Source: Zygnema cylindricum (Eukaryota > Streptophyta > Zygnematophyceae > Zygnematales > Zygnemataceae). From it: a DNA stretch of 64,000 nucleotides. Of the stretch, positions 1 through 14,300 are shown in pieces. Made by a program: the position numbers and the translations under genes. Every line of letters starts with the position of its first letter. The stretch's first letter is position 1. The notes under the pieces were generated by a model. That model saw only the letters and a program-made list of their open reading frames with translations, searched no databases and had not been told where the DNA came from. Where the stretch lies: the NCBI GenBank assembly GCA_037447655.1, contig JBBHKE010000838.1, positions 197,122-261,121 of the forward strand, given 5' to 3'.

Positions 1-3000
1 TACATAATTTTGCGGCTCCTGTGACATCACAGGCACCTTTGACTGTATCAGGACAGACTCTCACCACGCATCCTGGTTACCAGCCACTTAACATCTCTTC
101 TTCTCTTCAGTACTCTTCAGTTCCTCTTAATGGATCAGCGGGGAATCTTTATCCACAGAATGTGGACCTTAGAGCCCCGTCACCTCCATTGCATAAAGTG
201 AGCTCATGGGAGGCTCAGACTCGGGACCAAATGCAGCAAGAGCAATCGCGGTTGAGAAATGATCGAATAAGTTTGGCAGAAAAATTGCAAGGTGTGGACT
301 CTCAGGTAGCCCAGTCCATTCAAACAAATATGGAGGCCTATGCAACAGCCATTAACCAGGTAACTGACTTGTTTTTTTGTCCACGTAGGTGGTCTTAGAT
401 TCTTCCACTTAAAAAGTCACAATGATTTTTCAGGTCTTAAATGATAATTTGATCGATGTCAAAATTGGATAAGAGTTTAGTGGTCTGTGACAGCAGGCCA
501 GGCATCTGATCTTCTGCTCGTGGTCCTGACTTAGTTTTACAACGACTATTGTATGTCTTTGCAACAAGGATTTGTCATGCTACTGTGTTACGGAGTTTTG
601 CTGGTAAACCACAGATCTGTAATTTTAAGTCAAAATCATATCAGGCGATGGATTCAATTATCTTAATACAGATGAACAGTCGAAATTCTTTTAGGGAATG
701 TGGACTGATACCTCTTAGAGAGCCTGGTTGTGAAGCTTTGGCTCTGAAACGACTGTCCCACTTTCATTTTTTATTTTTTTTCGTTTGCTCCAAAGAAGCT
801 GAGATTGCGTCTGTAAATTACTACAGGTATTTGACAGTTTGGGCTTGATATCCATCTTGCTACACTGCGCGTTCTAATTAGTCTAGACGGAACAAAAAAT
901 GAGAAGTCGTATCCATAACACCGGGCCAGTCGAATGGAAATTGTTATCTGCTGCATGAGTAGTAAAAACTGGAAATCTGCTTTCACGAAGTTAACGCAAG
1001 TTCAATCCCTGTAACATCTATTTGTGCAATTTGTTGTTGAGACGATTATTGTCTTATGACGCAGTATTATGTCATGTCAACATTCAATTGTGCATGTTTC
1101 ATATCTTTGCACATGTGAGTCAGCCATCACCAAAATAGTTTTATAATTGTACCCTATGAATTTCCAGATAGTTGAGTACCTGTTCAAATTCATGAAGGAA
1201 GAAAGTTGTGGAGTTTAAAAAGTTACTGTTATCAAGTGGCAGCCAAAATAATTTATTTTTAAACTGGGTCGTCCAGTTCATTCGTTTGCTGTGACGGCAT
1301 AGTCTTTACTATGACGTTTCGATGCTTTTTCCATTTTCATTCATTGACTCTTCTTCCTTCCTCCTTCGACTCGATCTTCCCTTCTCTCCCTCCCTCCCTC
1401 TCTCTCTCTCTCGCTCTCTTTGCTTATTTAATCAAACTATTTGTGCACTAGAGACCAGAAGATTTGTCCACGACAAGAATTCTCTCAATAGGGAGTTTTA
1501 ACTTGTTAAAGTTGCTATCAAAACTGGCATAAGATATGTGAGGATCATGCTTCCAAATTTCCAATTATCCATTCAATGCGTTTCAGACATGTTTTAACTT
1601 TCTCGGAGTTTTGGTTCAAAAATTCATGAGTGCAATAAAGAATAGATCTGCATCTATGCTACAAGTCCATTTGTTGGTGGAGGTAAATTTGAGTTGAATG
1701 ACACATTATTGTGTAACCTGTGTTGTTAGATATTGTGTTGGATAATACAAATTGCATTTGACCTGTATTGTATGTTGCTCTGAGGGATGTATCAGATGAG
1801 ACAAGAGAGTATGGAGGTACGGCGGTTGAAGGATGAGATGAAAGCTCAGCAGCGTCAGCTTATGGAAGTGGACAAACTGGTAGCTCATAATGTAATGCTG
1901 CAGCAAAAACAGGTAAGAGGAGTTTATCTTAATTAATAATTGTTTTCAGTTGACTAATTGACCTTTTCCTTTTCTAGATTGGGTTCTCACGACTGATCCC
2001 AACCGTAGGTTGGGATACTCAATATATGTAGGTCAACCCCTTTTTTCCAACGCTTCGAATTGTAGGAGGTTGCTCATGGTGTTTCAAAACAAATCCACTT
2101 TACCAACGACCCTTGATATCCATGTTGCCCAACTCTTTTGCAAGGCGATAATGATAGTTGGAAAACCTGAATCGATAGACTGCAGAAAATGGTCAATATA
2201 TAAAACATGCAAACTGGATTTGTCATCGGAAGTCATCATTATGTTGGGAATCATCATTGTTGTGGTTGCCAAACAACACAGAATGTTTAAACCATGTGCG
2301 TACTTCACTCCTCCATCGTTTTTCTTTTTAGCCGATGCAGTGAAAAATATCATGAGTTCCTAAATGGTTACACGGGATACCGGAGGGGGAATTCTCAAAT
2401 CGCCCATCTTCACTTCTTCCTCATCTAAATTGATGCATTGGAAGGAAGGAGGGAGTCCATAAATGTTTTTTTTTTCTGCATGTGATATTGGATGGTGACG
2501 CAATGGATTGAAGGAAGGATTGTCTAAATGCTTCTTCTTTTTTCTGCATGTGGTGTCGGGGGGGATTTTAAAGGCGGTGATGGAGCAACAAATTCAGGCA
2601 CTTTTGAGCAGTGTGGGCGTGATGAAACCAAAATTTGACGAATGGGTAAAACAGGAGGAAGAGGACGAAAGTGCAGAACGAATGGAAGCAAATGAAGCAA
2701 GAGAGGTTAATGATGCCATTCCCGAAAAAGTGGTTTTGGACGTTGAAAACGTCAAACCGGAGGCTCAAGAGGCAATCATTTATCTTATGGGAGGATTTAA
2801 AGACGATAAATGGCTTGACACAGTAGCTTCTTTCTCTCCTACAACCGGACAGTGGAAACAAGTGGCTTCGATGTCAAAAATACGGTCTTGTGCAGCTGCA
2901 GCTGTTCTTGATTCAAGAATTTTTGTCATGGGAGGGGGAGATGGTTTAACATGGTACAACTCAGGTGAGAAGAACAGGAAATATGGCTTTTCACAAGGTA

Positions 3001-6000
3001 TCAATGTCTTAGTATTGGAAACGAGGCATAAATACCACCTTCATAGATGTTGACAAGGAATTCCCCTTTTGAATCGAGTGCCAGTACTTCATAGCTGCTT
3101 TTTTACCTGGCTTCATTTTTTCTTCTCTCGAATTTCAAGTGGAACATTTTTTTTTCAGCTCAGAAGAATCTTCGACGGAAGGTCCTGTTCTTTCTCCTTG
3201 ACGTTCTTCTATTCAATTGTTTAAGGGATAAAAACCCGTTCTTTATTTATTATTTATGTGTTAAACGGGAGACCATAGAGCACACTTCTATCGAATGGCC
3301 ATAGAAACGTTGATTATGTGTTGTGTGTATGTAGTTAGACTCTTTGTTTCTAGTTTTTTTATCAGAAGAATCGCTTTTGTATTTAAATATGAAATTATGT
3401 TTGAAACCGTTCTTCGTCAATCCTTTTTTGAATTATTTTTATCTTAGAACTAGCAATGTTCCTCAGATATCAGTTTGTCGGTGATTTATTCCAATCTATT
3501 TGTTAAAGTATCCAGCGACATCATGAAACGGCTGCAGAAATTACTCCATCGATCATGAGTAATTGTTAACAGTTTGTGCAAAACTTTTTTGCGCAAAACT
3601 TTATTTTTTTCTTTTGTCCAGTTGAAATGTATGAAAAAGAGCGCGATTCATGGATCCAATGTGCTCCTCTGCAAAAAAGCCGTGGGAGTTTGGCTGGAGC
3701 TGTTTGTCAAGGCAATTTATACGCCTTAGGAGGGGGAGATGGAAGAGAAATGTTCGATGATGTTGAATACTTTGCGCCGGTCGTGAACCAATGGCGATGG
3801 ACGGCTCCCATGCGCAATAAGGTGCATAGTTTACCACCTTAGTCCGGATTTAGTGTGGAATTTAGTGTGTGAATTTTTTGTGCGGATTTAGTGTGGGAAT
3901 TTAGTCTTGGGATGTAGTGTTTGAATCTTAAGTGTGAATGGACAGTTTTCTGCCCGTTCTATTTCTGGTTTAAATACCAAATGTTAAAAGAACAAAAAAA
4001 CAAAAGAACATTGGGAAAAATTAGCACGGTCTAGGCTGATTAGAATGTAATCTCGGCCACTTCTCCCCCCCCCTCTCTCTCTCCTGGCTCTTTCTTTCCC
4101 TGTCGCACCCTCTCTCGCTGTCTCCATTTATCTCCCTCCCCTCTCCTCCTTTCTCTCTCTGTTTATTTCATTAACCTGGTTTGTTGCCTTGTTGTATCCG
4201 CAGCGTTTTTGTATGGCAGCTGCGGAGTTGAATGGCACTCTCTATGCTTTGGGAGGATATGACGGCTCGGCGTACCTCACGTAAGTTGTCTGTCAGGAAC
4301 ATACCACACCATCCTCTACCGTGTATAAATACCGAGAAGAGGCTTTGTCTCAAGGGCACTGCACTTAATAGCAGGACTATGTGTGGAATGAAAAACAAGT
4401 CTTTTGGCTAAGCCATTAACAAGTCAGTAACACGTGAAGGTTTTCTTTAGTATAATGGTACATTGTGTAATTGCAATCATGTTCACATTTTTCTTCGCCT
4501 CTCAAGCCTGTGTTTCTCCATGCAAACTTGTCGGATTTTTGACCAATTGAAAGGCAAATGTCTCACCTTTTGATCGCATAAGGTGAAAAAAAGTAGTTAC
4601 TCTTGTCTGGTGTAAGGTGTTCAGTTAGCCATTTATGAAAGGCTGATGCTACCTTTTTCCTTTGAAAGTTAAGGCGAATTATGGATATTTCTGCCTCAGG
4701 TCAATGGAACGATTTGACCCGAGGGAAGGCATCTGGTCATATACTGCACCTATGAAAAGCAAACGCGGGAGTCTTTCTGTTGCAGTACTTAATGAAAAAA
4801 TGTGAGTATTCTTTTTCGAGGGCCCTGTTAAATTAATCATACGGCTTGTTCTGAACACTTTTAAGGGTATCTCGTGCAGTGTCGCATGGGTGGCTGAAGC
4901 TTATGAATTTTTGTGCTGGTACTTAGGTTATACCTCCAAACTTTCTTTTAGTTTGCTTCATTTTCAATCATATTCCCGATTTGCCTATGTCGATGCTGCT
5001 GCTCGTAATCTTATGCCATTAACATTATTGGTAAAGAAAATCTGTTTTTATTGATACGGTTGCCATTATGAAGTAATTCTTTAATTATTTACTTCTATTA
5101 CTTTTCGTGTAAATAGAATGTCGCTGTGTTTCTGGACAGGTATGCCTTTGGCGGTTTTGATGGAGGTGAATTTTTGGATTCTATGGAGGTATACGATCCT
5201 CGAGCCGATAGATGGGAGATGGTGAGTATGATTTCATATGTGTATTGGAAAAATCTATATGTTCGGGATTTCCGCACACTTCTGTGAGGCAGTTGTAGGA
5301 AACGTAGACAAAAATATTTTGAATTGTACACCTTTGTACACATTGGACGTTTTTTGTGCGTATACTACATTCACTGAACATTGTGTACATTTACTACAGT
5401 CATTGACAGTTTTTTAGGTAACTTTCACGTTTGTAAGTTAGATATGGAATAGATTCCGTAAAACACAAGCTTATTTTCTACAGTTCTCGTTCTTGCTCTT
5501 AGAAGTTAATGAACCTTGTAGGTCATTTTTGGTGGACACTTTTTCCGTGCTAACAAACAATGTTTTCTTTTACGTTTCCATTTTCCTCTTCTCACGCTTT
5601 TCGCTTCCGGACCTTGCTCTTGTTTTTCAATGCCTTCTCAAACCTTTGAAAGGGTGGTTTCGCTAATTTCACTTTTAAACTCCCCAGTCTTTTTGTTTTG
5701 TATTTTTCTCAGTTTCTAGGGCTTTTTCGCGGTTTTCTGAAGTTGTTTGTAGAATCTTGTATATTATTTTTGGGGTTTTCTGAATGCAGGCTCCAAGCAT
5801 GGCTCATAGGAGAGCCTATGGTGGAGCTGCAGTGATAGGAAACAACCTTTATAGTTTGGGAGGGCTCAGCGGTCAGCTACACATAGAACAGGTAACTTCC
5901 CGTAATTCCTTTTTATTTCCTTGCTTTAATGATCAACTTGCTGATCCCACTTCCACTGTCTATTTCAATCTTGTACGAGCCATAGTTTTAAAGGCGGAAA

Positions 6001-6662
6001 GTGAGGTTGTATTTTACCTTTTTTAGTAAATAAGGTACAAAGGCTAAATAGGCGTATAATATGAGCTAACCACGTACAAATGAATTGGCTGAAGTAATCT
6101 TAAAATAAGATGTTAATGATGTCGCATAACGATATATCTTGTTTTCGTTTTTGGTTCCTCGTATGGCGCATATGTTGTGAATTAAGACACACTTTTGGCT
6201 CTTTTTCTTTTATGATACACTCGTTGTTTTAGTTGGTCATATGTTAGCTGGTTCTAATTGTAGAAATTGTATGTTGGCAACGTTTCCTTCTGTCACTTCC
6301 ACTGTATTCCACCTTATTAACTGTTCACATTATTACCTGTTCTAGGTTTCAGCTGAACTGACTTCCCTCTCGCTCTCCCTCTCCCTCTCCCTCTCCCTCC
6401 CGCTCTCCCTCGAACTTGTCTCTATCACCTGCTCTATGATTCGGTTGACTGTTTTATGTTTCACTTGACTTTTTTACGGTTTTATCGTTCAACCCACCTT
6501 ACTTGTTTAGTGGAGTACCGATTCTCTAAAAGTCTTGGATGGAGGTTTGGGTGGGCGGTTTGGCAGATCGAATGTTTTTCCGAGACTCGAGGATGGACCG
6601 AGGTTGACATGGGGCCTGACATGTCCTTTGTCCGGAGCTTCCTTTCGGTCGCGGTACTTTGA
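1..6662 (+). CDS. Coiled-coil / kelch-repeat protein, 5' end outside window (DCD-kelch-like)
   Basis: Partial gene, open at the left edge. Exons with matching phases: <1-359, 1796-1912, 2574-2964, 3622-3821, 4204-4280, 4700-4801, 5140-5221, 5790-5891, 6567-6662 (stop TGA). This gives about 507 visible residues. The first exons encode a polar linker and a Gln/Glu/Arg-rich coiled coil. From exon 3 on there are six kelch repeats, each with a hydrophobic strand, a double glycine (MGG, GGGDG, LGGYDG, FGGFDG, LGGLSG) and a Trp before the next strand; they should close one six-bladed beta-propeller. The last strand (GWTEV...SFLSVAVL) ends the protein, as is usual. Plant proteins with this coiled coil plus C-terminal kelch order commonly carry an N-terminal DCD (development and cell death) domain; that would lie left of the window and is inferred, not seen. 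Kelch propellers bind protein partners. The short last exon rests on the acceptor at 6564-6566, which joins in phase 0. Confidence 0.85.
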
Positions 6663-6669
6663 TTCAGGA

Positions 6670-6701
<32 letters not shown>

Positions 6702-8334
6702 TTGTAAATTAAATTTGTTTTGATTTGATTCGTTCAAAAACATCAAATCATTTATTGTTTACCATTGAATTGCTACATGTTGGTAAGTGAAACATTTTGG
6801 GTAGAACAAAGGTATTACCTTCTAATTACCGTTTTGAAGCTTAGTTTTAGTTTTCAGGAGTGCAAGGTTTATAATTTTCTCTCCCAATTCCAGCTAGTTG
6901 ATAGAATTTTTTATTTAGCATAGTTTAACGCCGCTCGCTCGTATTGACGATTTTGTTTCAAGTTTATTTCCATTTTTTCATCCATGTGCTGTACACAAGT
7001 TCTGCGATAGTGTTAAATGTACTCATTCTATAAGAGTGTGCCCACATGCACCAGCTTGATCATGTGAAAACATTTTCTTTTGCCTGATATCCAGTTGCAG
7101 TTGCAATGCTTTCCACTTCCCTTCATCATATCCTCAACTTCAAGAGCATTCAGGAAGATCATGGCTCATAAAAGTGAAGCTGTATCCTTATCAATTTGCA
7201 TTTCAATAAACATGGACGGAGATATGGTTCTGGACATGGAACAACATTTTGTCAGAATAAATGAAAGCGAAAAAGATAGGTGGAGGTTACCAGATTGAGA
7301 GAAAGGAGAAAGAGCGCGGGCAAAATCACAACGCTATACAACACCTTGTTACCTTTGTAATATCGCATATCGATACGATTGTTATTGAACAAAATTTCAT
7401 CCAACAGAAGGCGATCACAAACAGGGATTCAATAGCTCTTTTAGCGGGCCCCGTTAGCACTGAAGAATACCTTTGAAGAACTACCCTAAAATTATCATCA
7501 GCACTCCTGCCTACCTATCAGATGCTGCCCTAACTTGCACTTCTTTTTGTTTTTCTACAAAAATACTAACTGTGGGTAGATACCTACTAGATATAAGCCA
7601 CATTAGATCTAGGTTTAAAGCTGGTTTGCAAATTATTTGTTACAAATTTGTAGATATATATAGAAATCTAAAAATACTTTGAAGTTTTCAATGAGAACCA
7701 CTATGGAGATGCCATCGGTGAATAAACATAAAAAGATCTACAAAAATCAAACGCAAAAAAATATGTTTCTCTCTCTGTGGTCTTCAGGAACGTATATAAA
7801 ACACACTAAAAATATGTCAAAATTTCACAGTAAAGGGACATTTCTTGTTCATTGCTTGTAGAAAACATATAATAATTGTTATTTTAACAGTAACAGTTTT
7901 CCTTGAATTAAAAAAAGTTGACATGTAGTGAGGATCCTCGGCCCATTTCTATGCTCTCGAGCCTCGCTGCCGGTTTGGAAGGAAAAAGAATCAGTGTGAT
8001 TGCATGAATGATCAGGTCACCAGAAACAAAAAATGGAAAGAAAGGGAGGGGAAGAGCGAAAAAAAGAAAAAGAAAAGAGAGTGAAAGAGAAAGAGAAACA
8101 AGGAAAGAAGGCACTTAAAAACCCTCTCTACCGACCCACCCTCAAAAGCGTACATTCCTGTTGACGATTTCCGCCCCTACCTAAAAACTTATTGCTTCAA
8201 AAACGACAAAAAAATCTTCCACAGTTTCCAAACACCTCTATTCAAAACCCAAGCCAAAAGGGTGCTAACAAAAAATTTAAATTCGTAAAATAAAAAAAAA
8301 AAACTCGAAAAAAAAGAAAAAATAGAACTAGCTT
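6663..8334. other. Convergent intergenic region
   Basis: Lies between the 3' ends of the kelch gene (+) and the nucleotidyltransferase-family gene (-). It should hold both 3' UTRs. A 26-nt genomic A run at about 6676-6701 directly follows the kelch stop. The rest is AT-rich with short unrelated reading frames and no coding signal I can support. Confidence 0.6.
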
Positions 8335-11300
8335 CTAGAATGCCTGCTTATTATCTTCGCTCCCCCTGAATGAGAGGTGGAAAATCTTCTTCCTTCATTT
8401 GATATTGCAGATTAACTCTGTTCCTCCCACCCCGCCGAGACATAGCTCCCTTCAATATGTGCATATAAGCCAAAACTGACCATTAGTCACGTCACATACG
8501 CTAGAAACCTCCACATACAGAGGTGGGGAGGGAGGGAGGGAAAGAGAGGACAAGGACTTCAAAGGACTCAACAGTTCCTAAGAACAGATATAATGTTATA
8601 ACCTTACCACTCCACGGTAATCACCGGAAGACGTGTGTAATAAAATACATTTAAAGTGACACAATGGCTATCAGTCACTTAAAAATGAAAAATAAAAAAA
8701 ACTTACGTGTTACGCAATTATTGGTAAGAAGTTCTACAGTATACCTACAGCGATTTTGCGTTCCTACCCTAAACTTATCAGTAACCAGTAAATCCAAGTA
8801 TCAATAGTAAGTCGTATCGTTTACTTGACAAAGAAGATTTTGCAAAACACCAGACGTCTATTACTAAGAAAATGCAAAAAAACAGTAGTGGTTGATACTA
8901 CATTTCCCTACATGGACTAATAAACGCGTTACAGAAAGGGAACATTAGTTTTCCTTAAACATAATAGGAGTTTTGATTCCCTATCAGATATTCAACTGTC
9001 GACAAGTATGATTTAAATTCGAGCGTCCACCTCGAGTGACTGCCAAAACAGTATTCACTCGACGATATACTTTTAGTGTGGAACCATTCTAGTCAAACGC
9101 AACAGTTTGACATAAAAGAAAAATCAGTAGAAAGAGCTCAACTTATGAAAATTGTTTGTCCAAAGAAAAAAACTGAAACCGTCAGCTTAAAATACTTGGT
9201 TCATATTGTAAATCCTTGCGGCATAAGCCTCACTACAATTCAATTTGGAAAGTGCACCAATTTCTTTTTTCCCTTTGTACATAGAATTGTGAAGGGGAAT
9301 TTGTACCGAGAACCACACCTGCTCAACGATAAGGACCAAATGGGCTAAAGGCGAAACGAAGAAGGACCATAACCAGCTTTCAGTATAGCGTATGGACCAG
9401 GTTTTGATCTTTCAATTATTATTTCAGAAAAGATATGATATATATTTCGGTCGAAATCCAAAACTCAACCTTCGAGCTCACAAAACCTAAAAAAGAGTCA
9501 CAGTTAACTGTTCAAATTGATGTTAACGAGGGCTAGTATTCAGTCTACACAAATTACACACTAGATTCTTTTCTGGACGATTTTTTTTTAAAAAGAGCTG
9601 CTCAAAGTGGAATATGTATCGTTTCTAAAATCTCAAAACTATCAGGAATTATGTGTAACGCGGTTCAAAAAGATAAAGAAAAAAATGACCCAAATTTGTG
9701 GTTCGAAACCAGTTCATTTCGAAACTACAATGACCATCGCTGTAAGAGTAAAGAAATAACGAGTGAATAACAATCTACTAGAAACTGCCTTAAACACAAA
9801 GTTATGAACTAAATGGAAGTAACGGAGGTACCTTGTGTGCTCCTCAACAGGTGGAATGTCTAACGCATCTCCCACTGGCAATACCGGAAGGACGAGAGAT
9901 CCCCCTTCAGTCAGAGAAATAGAAGACCCTCCCTGGACCCCAAACGGTTGTTCTTCCAGTTTAACAACAACATGGGGTTTTTCCTCTTTCCGTCCCACAG
10001 ACCTGTTTTTCCGCATTTCCCGATATCCTTCTTCTCTCTCTCTGCCCCCTTCTTTATTCAAATGGGGTTGGTCCCGGTAGCCCTCTCTGTGTCCCTCCCT
10101 GTGCCCCTCTCTCTGTCTGTCAGACTTCCCCCTCCCCTCCACTTGTCCACCCTCAAGGTCATTCGCTTCTACTGCCAGTTCTCCTCCTCTTGACCTCAAA
10201 TCCGAATTTCCTCCAGGAAGAGCTGGAAATCCCTCATTACTTCCCTCGGATTGTTGGTTTACCAGAGACAAATCCGGACTGACAGTCTGAGAAATCTTAC
10301 TATTGGTCGATAGAGAAGAAGCATTTAAATTCTCATGTGCGGAAATCCTTACACTGGGGAGTGGAGGTATACTGAACCCTGGAGGATGACTTCCAATAAA
10401 ACCCCCACTGGGCTCTGCTCTATTCTGTTGCGGTTTTAACACTTGACTTCTTTTAAAAGTTTCCTGTCTTGAAGAGGCTGAAGAGGATACGTCTCTTGGT
10501 CCCTCACCCTGTCTAGCATCTGTCCCTCGATCAGAGATTTTGTCAGAGGGTTGGTCTGTACCTCCTCTCTCAATAATCCTCTCACTCCCTCTGTTCGCAA
10601 GACCATTTTCGATCCGTCTCTCAACTCCTTTATCATATCCCTTCTCTCCGTGTTCTTTCTCTCCGTATCCCTTCTCTCCATATCCGCCACCACCTTTCGC
10701 CACCCTCTGTTCTCCAATCCAGCTCTCACGGACCCTCTCGCTCCCGCCTTCTCCTTGCCTGTCCTTAGTGTTCTTGTCTCCCATATTCCTTTCGTCTTCC
10801 AAACTCCTCTCTGCACTCCCTTTTTCCAAACTGTGATCTATACCGACTCGGTCAACAGGCCTGTCAGATGCTTTCTCCAGAGTTCCCTTATCTTGCCACC
10901 TGTCAGAACCTCTACTATCTGCTCCTCCTCTTTCTAAACCTCGTTCCATACCCCTTTCTAGGGCTCTTTCTGAACCCCTTTCTGAACCTCTATCTAAACC
11001 TCTCTCTAAACCTCTCTCTAAACCTCTCTCTAAACCTCTTTCTGAACCTCTTTCAAAACTTTTTTCTGAGCCTTTTTCCACCGGTCGACTGATAAAATGA
11101 TTCAATCCTCCATTCATTTGCCCTTGTTGTCTGTCATACCGCATGACTTGACTTCGTCCAGCCGGGGCCCGACGACCGTTTTGCCAGTTTCCCTCTCTTT
11201 CTTGGCGATATCCATGTTGTCCTCCTCCTCTCTGAGGACCCCCTCTGTGAGCTGGCCTTTCATGATTGAACATGGCCTGTTGTTGATGCAAGAGCCCTGG

Positions 11301-14300
11301 ATTCTGTCTCTGTTTAAAAAAAAACAATGCCAGTTTTAGTTGCCCATATATTTCTTTTAGAAAAAACAGAAAAAAAGGCAATTTTGTTGCTTAAGCAGCG
11401 TTTTTTATACTAGCATAAGCATAAACGAACGGTCTGCAGATCCTGTCTTTTCCTCGGGTACAGAAATTTTGACAATACAGCCTGGACTAAGACTGAGGCT
11501 CAGTTAACTGAGACGGTGATGGCATTGTTCCCCAATTCCTTCGTTTCTAAGAGACATTCTTTCCTCTCTCACTATGAAAAAACTGTACATTTCAGATTTT
11601 ATCATCGGGAGGGGGGTTGGGAGAGAGAGAGGAGAGAGGAGAGTATATATTCATGCAGTAATATTTCCCTGGCATATAACTGTGTCGAAATAGAGTAAAA
11701 AAAAAACAAACTTCTAAAAAATGTGCCTGCATGGGTTCCTGCTGGTACATTTGCCACTGACAGAGTCACTGAAACCGACTGGAAAAAAACATTCAAACAA
11801 TTTTTTTCCCTTGTAAAACAGTTAACTAAACCTATCTTCAAATAAACCTAGAAATACAAGCAAAAAAATATTCCTAAGAATACGTACCGAATTGCCTGCA
11901 AACGTCCCCCCTGGTGCATAACCACTGACAGGATCAGTGAACCCAACAGCCATTGGTCCATAATTACTGTTTCCTGGGAAAACTCCTGTACCGCCAGTAT
12001 AGACTGTTCCGGGCCCCGGTCGAGTATTCCAACCCATCTCATCACCATAAATTCCTCTATTTCCAGACTGCAAATTGTTATTTTGGACTGTGGTTGGCGT
12101 TGAATCGTTTGAGTTTCTGATTTGTTGTCCAAGTCCTCCCTCCATTTCCATCATTCGATCCTCTCCCCTCCTTCCTCCTACCCCCCCTCCTCCTCCCCCT
12201 CCTTTCCTCCTCCTCCTCCACCTCCCCCACTTCCCATCCCAATCCATGATCCCAATCCACCTGGTCCTGATCCGCCTCCTCCTGATCCCAATCCTCCTCC
12301 TCCTCCTCCTCCTCCTCCTCCTCCTCCTCCTCTCCCCTCCGCCTCCTCCGCCCCCTCCTCCTGATCCTGATCCTGTTGTCAAACCCAGAGGACTGGGCCC
12401 GAGTGGAGGATTTGACCCACCACTTGTGCCCAAAGAATTTCTACTTTGACTCTCCCTCAATCTGTTAGTAGAGACTGTGGTAGCTGAAGTAGTTGGACCA
12501 TTCAACTTTAGTGTCTGACACTTCCGCCCAAAATCAAGGTTGCTTAAATGAGCTTCAAAGTCACCGTTTAACAAATCTTCCTGAGACAAATCTGATGTAC
12601 TACCTCCACCCCCCGACTCTCCATTCACAGTCATTCCTGACAGGTCTCCTTGGAGGATAAGGCCAGCAGTGCCTCCTCCTCCCACTCCCCCAGGAGTCAT
12701 ACTTGTGTCAATTGATTGGGTCCCATTGAGTCCTAAATTGGAAGAAGAGGACCCGTGAACATCATCAAAACTACCAGCTGAAAATATCTCTCCATTGTTT
12801 TCAAGACTACCAGAACTTCCTGTCCTACTGAGACCTCCTATTAATTCATCTGCATTATAGCCCATAACAAAAGGATACTGAGGGTGAGAAAAGGAGCCTT
12901 GAGAAAAAGAACCTTGAGGCCACTGAATACCCATAACAGGAAATTGTCCGGCCCCCGGAGCATAATTTCCAGGCACTACTCCCACTCCTCCCACACCCCC
13001 CAATTGGAGCCCAGGAATTCCCACATGTCTCTGTAAGTGTCCTCCCACAAACTGGAGACCTAAATCCCCATTTGGCAATCCTCCATGGCGTATGGGAACA
13101 CCATACGCTGGTATACCAGGCATAGAAAAGAGAGGGGTAAGCGGGGTGGGAGGACTTGAAGCATAGGTCGAGGGAACTACATACGATGATGTTGATTGGT
13201 TTTGACTTCCACCAGATAAAACGACGCTAGGTCGAGGTAAAGTATGAGATTGAATATGTGATGTGGGTGAATTTTGTATAGTAGGGGTATTATTACTTGG
13301 GAGTCCCATTGTATCTGAGGGACCAGGAACTGGAATTGCCACTATTCTTGGGAGACCGATACCGTGAGGGGTAATATAGGGTGAGGCGAGAGGTAGTTGT
13401 GGAGCAGTTACAGTACCAGGAGAAGGCATTAACTGAGGGTAAGTAGAATTTCTATCAACCATAACATGTAAAGGAGGAGATGGAGAGGAAGAAGCATCCT
13501 CTTGAGAGATAGTCGTCTCCACCAGTCTTCTTGCCAGGAGGCCTTCCGAAGGACGCCCATGTTTTTTGGTGTCTCCCGGGTTTAAGATATTTACAATGTG
13601 AGATTCGACAGTGTCACTGATATCGACTCCCTCTCTCCCTCCTCTTTGATTCTCTTTTAAATTCTCTTTAAGATTCTCTTTTAAATTCTCTTTCAAAGGA
13701 CCTTTGGTGTTTGTTGAAACTTTTCCCTGATCGCTTCTCGCAGCAAATAACAGTTCTGTATCTTTTGCGACACCCCGTAAATCGTTTCCCATATCTAATT
13801 TTTCTTGAGATAACAATTTACTTCCATTTCGAGTTTCACCCATTGCAAGTTGAGAAACCAAATCACCGTCTGATATAGGACGAAGTGCCTCTAAGCTATT
13901 ATGTTGTACTCCTCCCTTTGTTGCCCCACTTTGCTGTAGCCAACTACCATTTTTTGAAGAGTCAACTACCGTATTTTGCGATACATTTACCCCCATCAAA
14001 AGATGGGCTGCAGTAGGAGAGGGAGCCAGGAGTGGAAACTTGCCTTGAGCAGGCACCTGGACTAGCAAAGAGGGAGGTAACTGACTTGGGATATTAACTT
14101 TTGTACTTGGACCAGTATTGGATCCCCCAGTTGAAGCCCCTCCAGTCGTGCTTTCTGTCACTACACTACCAACATGTGACTGCAGATTTTCTTCGGAAAA
14201 AGAATTCTCAGTGGACTGTCTTCCTTTCTGTAAAACTTGTTGATGCAAAACTTGTTGTGGCTGCATTTGTTGAAGTTTTTCTGAAGGCAGTCGATGCTGA

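Noticed and set aside
12075-12449. Proline/leucine-rich + strand frames
   Set aside because: Antisense shadow of the CTC-triplet region in the - strand gene.
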